Assembly: GCF_017115045.1 (NCBI RefSeq)
Contig: NZ_JABXKK010000103.1
Location: 1 to 44,733, forward strand
Direction: 5' to 3'
Origin: Nostoc sp. NMS8
Lineage (GTDB): Bacteria; Cyanobacteriota; Cyanobacteriia; Cyanobacteriales; Nostocaceae
Length of the DNA stretch: 44,733 nt
The stretch's first letter is position 1. Each line of letters begins with the position of its first letter. Below are positions 42,784-44,733 of the stretch, piece by piece. The translations under genes and the position numbers were made by a program. The notes under the pieces were generated by a model that saw nothing but the letters and a program-made list of their open reading frames with translations, was not told the origin of the DNA and made no database searches.

Positions 42784-43005
42784 ATGGAAATTAAGCTAAC
42801 TACACCAGAGATTCGGGCTATATTGCAGGGTTGTCAACATACATTGCGGCTTGTTGGCAGTAGCCGAGATTATCGTAACATTCAGTCATCGCAGTATTTC
42901 TCTACTACTAATGATGTGGTGTTAAACGATGCTGTCAACATTTTGTTTGAGTTAGTTGAAGCAATTGATGGCGTAGAGCAGATGTCCCAGAAAGGAGAAT
43001 TTTGA
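42784..43005 (+). CDS. Unknown 73-residue helical protein
   Basis: From ATG 42784: 'MEIKLTTPEIRAILQGCQHTLRLVGSSRDYRN' and 'AVNILFELVEAIDGVEQM'. The start lies 7 nt after the preceding stop, and the end (AAAGGAGAATTT) carries the ribosome site for the next gene. Operon member of unknown role. Confidence 0.55.
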   Translation: MEIKLTTPEIRAILQGCQHTLRLVGSSRDYRNIQSSQYFSTTNDVVLNDAVNILFELVEAIDGVEQMSQKGEF

Positions 43006-43006
43006 A

Positions 43007-43162
43007 ATGGAGCAAGAAATAAAAAATGCAGTCGGCTTGGGTAGCCCAGAACTGGTAATCGAGTCAAAACCAAAACCAGAGCCGGAATCAAAACCAACAG
43101 TAACGATTTATGATTTTGCCGCTCTGTTATCTAAACACGAACCACCCAAAAAGCAGCAATAA
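43007..43162 (+). CDS. Unknown 51-residue Pro/Lys-rich protein
   Basis: ATG 43007 follows the previous stop by 1 nt, with AAAGGAG 10 nt upstream. The peptide (MEQEIKNAVGLGSPELVIES, then 'KPKPEPESKP', 'TIYDFAALLSKHEPPKKQQ') has a Lys/Pro/Glu linker and a short hydrophobic 'YDFAALL' motif that could be a docking peptide. Good coupling supports it as real. Confidence 0.5.
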   Translation: MEQEIKNAVGLGSPELVIESKPKPEPESKPTVTIYDFAALLSKHEPPKKQQ

Positions 43163-43195
43163 ATATGAAACGACCAGTTTTCATCTCTTGTATTA

Positions 43196-43453
43196 GTGCA
43201 GCAGCAGCAACAATTAAACTCCAGAATTCATGAGTTAGAGCAGCAACATCAAGACTATGTGCATCAGCAACAGAATTTGATTAGTGCCATTGCTGAAATC
43301 TGTGTTTCTCCGATGCAGGAAATAGAGGCGCTGCAGATTCTGATATATCGGGGAGAGGGGGAGTGCCGACGGGAGAGAGCGATCGGTGTTGGTCAAACAA
43401 AGTCAGGCTTCAAAAATGACTACAGAACAAATCAAAAAACCCACTTCAAATAA
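43196..43453 (+). CDS. Unknown Gln-rich coiled-coil protein, start uncertain
   Basis: From GTG 43196 the 85 residues begin 'MQQQQQLNSRIHELEQQHQDYVHQQQNLISAIAEICV', a short coiled coil, then lose regular structure. A nearby ATG (43165) in another frame gives MKRPVFISC... and stops after 22 codons. A one-base shift would join it to the coil, so the annotated start may be an artefact of a frameshift. Confidence 0.4.
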   Translation: MQQQQQLNSRIHELEQQHQDYVHQQQNLISAIAEICVSPMQEIEALQILIYRGEGECRRERAIGVGQTKSGFKNDYRTNQKTHFK

Positions 43454-43541
43454 AACAACTAAAAACCGGGATTTTCTGCAAAATTCAAAAAAATGAATTT
43501 TCTTTCTTATAGAGGCGCAGAATCCGTCAGGGCAAGGGATT

Positions 43542-43702
43542 AAGCAGACCATGAGACAGTTATTTTAACGGGATTACTAGAGTGCAGAGCCTCATCTAAA
43601 TCATCCGCGTGTCCCAAAAGCTTAATGCTACTTTGTTTGAGATCGAGCCTCACTTATGGTCTGCTTGCTTTTTACCGAAGGTACAAAAATTGTGCCTTCG
43701 GT
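43542..43702. other. Structured stretch with two inverted repeats
   Basis: AAGCAGACCAT (43542-43552) and ATGGTCTGCTT (43656-43666) are perfect inverted repeats 103 bp apart. Immediately after, ACCGAAGGTACAA (43674-43686) pairs with TTGTGCCTTCGGT (43690-43702) over 3 nt, with 13 pairs including one G-T. No clear gene lies here; a frame from 43609 crosses it but shows no protein character before 43753. A regulatory RNA or origin-type structure is possible. Confidence 0.45.
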
Positions 43703-43752
43703 ATCACTGCATCAAAACGCATCAGATGAAAGATTTTATAAGTAATTGCATT

Positions 43753-43971
43753 ATGTCAAACAAACATTTATTGAAGGTGAAACGGATTCATCCTAAAGAA
43801 TTTAAATTGAAGCACGGATTATCGGTATCCGAGATTCATGAACTAAGCGATTATCCACCAGAAACTCTTAAGCACTGGTTGGCTGACGAGCATAGTAGTC
43901 GTTACCAACAACCAAAAGAATCTGTCTTAAATCATTTTGGTTTATTAGATTTATATTTAAGCGCTTTTTAA
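43753..43971 (+). CDS. Unknown 72-residue HTH-like protein
   Basis: From ATG 43753 (MSNKHLLKVKRIHPKEFKLK) the peptide continues 'GLSVSEIHELSDYPPETLKHWLADEHSSRYQQP', which has a helix-turn-helix look ('LSVSEIHELSDYPPETLKHWL'), as in small phage regulators and recombination-directionality-type proteins. The longer frame back to 43609 is less likely because it runs through the hairpin region. Confidence 0.5.
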   Translation: MSNKHLLKVKRIHPKEFKLKHGLSVSEIHELSDYPPETLKHWLADEHSSRYQQPKESVLNHFGLLDLYLSAF

Positions 43972-44062
43972 ATCCAAAAAGGTCACACAGACACTACCCG
44001 CTTCGACATAGTTTTTTTATTATAAAAGAGCAAGGTCAATAGATAGTCAATAGTTGTTTGTC

Positions 44063-44599
44063 ATGGACATCAATATTGATACAGATATTGACAATGGTCT
44101 TGATACAGAGATTGATACGGAGCTTGACACAGATATTGACTATCTTTTTGAGACTATTGACACGGATTTGACTAAGTTCATGAAGTCACAATGGAGAGAA
44201 CAACTTTTTCATCAAAAACCAAGCCAATCGGGAGTCAATTTCTTGCTTTTACCGATGTCAAAAGCCAAAGCAACTAAAATTTTAGGCATCTGCCCCCGTA
44301 CATTAGAACGGTGGACAGAAGTAGCCCAACTTGTTCCAGAGTATAGATTAATACTTTTAAGAATGAAAGCTTTTGCTCAAGAAAAGAGACTACGTGCGCC
44401 ATTAATGACAACGTACCAAGTATGGGTAGTAGGAAAGATTGGCGAATTGTTTTCTGACATTGTTCAAGGCATTGATAAAAAGCCCCTTGTTGAGGCCATT
44501 ATTGAAGCTAACAAAGGTGAATATACTCGCAGCAACTTTGAACAAGAACAACTTAGATTCACATCGCATGGTTTAGGAGAGATACATCATGTCGAATAG
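44063..44599 (+). CDS. Unknown HTH-like protein with acidic Asp-repeat N-terminus
   Basis: The product has 178 residues from ATG 44063. The first about 35 residues are imperfect D-I/L-D-T repeats ('DINIDTDIDNGLDTEIDTEL'), arising from a tandem GATAYWGAYACAGA-like DNA pattern. The rest contains 'PMSKAKATKILGICPRTLERWTEVAQLVPEYR', a likely helix-turn-helix, and 'YQVWVVGKIGELFSD'. It may be a plasmid regulator. The acidic head might mimic DNA or bind a basic partner. It overlaps the next gene by 11 nt. Confidence 0.6.
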   Translation: MDINIDTDIDNGLDTEIDTELDTDIDYLFETIDTDLTKFMKSQWREQLFHQKPSQSGVNFLLLPMSKAKATKILGICPRTLERWTEVAQLVPEYRLILLRMKAFAQEKRLRAPLMTTYQVWVVGKIGELFSDIVQGIDKKPLVEAIIEANKGEYTRSNFEQEQLRFTSHGLGEIHHVE

Positions 44600-44733
44600 T
44601 ACATTTACTCGCGCAGAATTGTTTGAATTATTAAGTGCTAGTTATAGCCCACAACAAATTATTGCTGGATTAGAACAGCTTGCCGCTTCAGACTCAACAG
44701 TTGATCCAAATGCAGAAGAATTTCCTGTAGAAA
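44589..44733 (+). CDS. Unknown protein, cut by the window end
   Basis: ATG 44589 (MSNSTFTRAELFELLSASYS) with TTAGGAGAG 7-15 nt upstream. It continues 'QIIAGLEQLAASDSTVDP' to the last base without a stop. It overlaps the 44063 gene, suggesting coupled translation. Only 48 codons are visible and no domain is recognised. Confidence 0.6.
   Translation, partial: MSNSTFTRAELFELLSASYSPQQIIAGLEQLAASDSTVDPNAEEFPVE

Noticed and set aside
1..44733. tRNA, rRNA genes and CRISPR arrays
   Set aside because: No cloverleaf-type sequence, rRNA segment or repeat-spacer array was noticed by eye; a dedicated scan could not be run.

Overview
This window comes from a filamentous, probably Nostoc-like, cyanobacterium. 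The evidence is frequent HIP1 palindromes (GCGATCGC), Ycf35/Ycf46-type genes, a giant HstK-type kinase/histidine kinase, cyanobacterial haemagglutinin-like and RTX secreted proteins, and a group II intron. Many small unknown genes, XRE regulators, an ERF-type annealing protein, a plasmid/phage-type coiled-coil protein and several insertion-sequence remnants suggest a large plasmid or a plasmid-derived chromosomal island. Which of the two cannot be decided from the sequence alone.

Layout. 0-8 kb: a photolyase fragment, a secreted glycine-zipper protein, a free-standing IF-3-like protein and a 1960-residue Ser/Thr kinase-ATPase-GAF-PAS-histidine kinase. 8.3-12.7 kb: an HU protein, a decayed stretch (frameshifted GIY-YIG and SNase genes, small broken frames), a DUF5674 gene pair and a pirin. 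13-16.5 kb: an XRE regulator, a PD-(D/E)XK-like nuclease with a duplicated N-terminal module, a zinc-ribbon protein behind a two-hairpin leader, and an Rpn-type protein. 16.6-23.3 kb: a group II intron lying at the start of a gene that heads a cluster of Ycf35 (DUF1257), DUF2997 and Ycf46-like AAA genes, followed by an unknown gene and a WGR protein. 23.3-36 kb: surface/secreted proteins (Pmp-like beta-helix, TPS haemagglutinin-like, RTX) mixed with broken genes (DUF1648 protein, RNA ligase) and a nest of three transposon remnants. 36-44.7 kb: a plasmid-like block with a coiled-coil protein behind repeated operator-like sites, an XRE regulator, a second copy of the two-hairpin leader and its gene family, a truncated ERF gene, and a run of small genes on the + strand.

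Main observations. (1) Intron EBS1/EBS2 pair perfectly with the 5' exon, and splicing would create an ATG-started frame of 307 codons for the gene ahead of Ycf35. (2) Two loci 25 kb apart share a 5' leader with two hairpins and a conserved loop. They carry members of one protein family that is fused in one locus and split in the other. (3) Several genes are broken by single small events, such as a 44-bp tandem duplication or 1-nt shifts. These could be real decay or consensus errors and need read-level checking.
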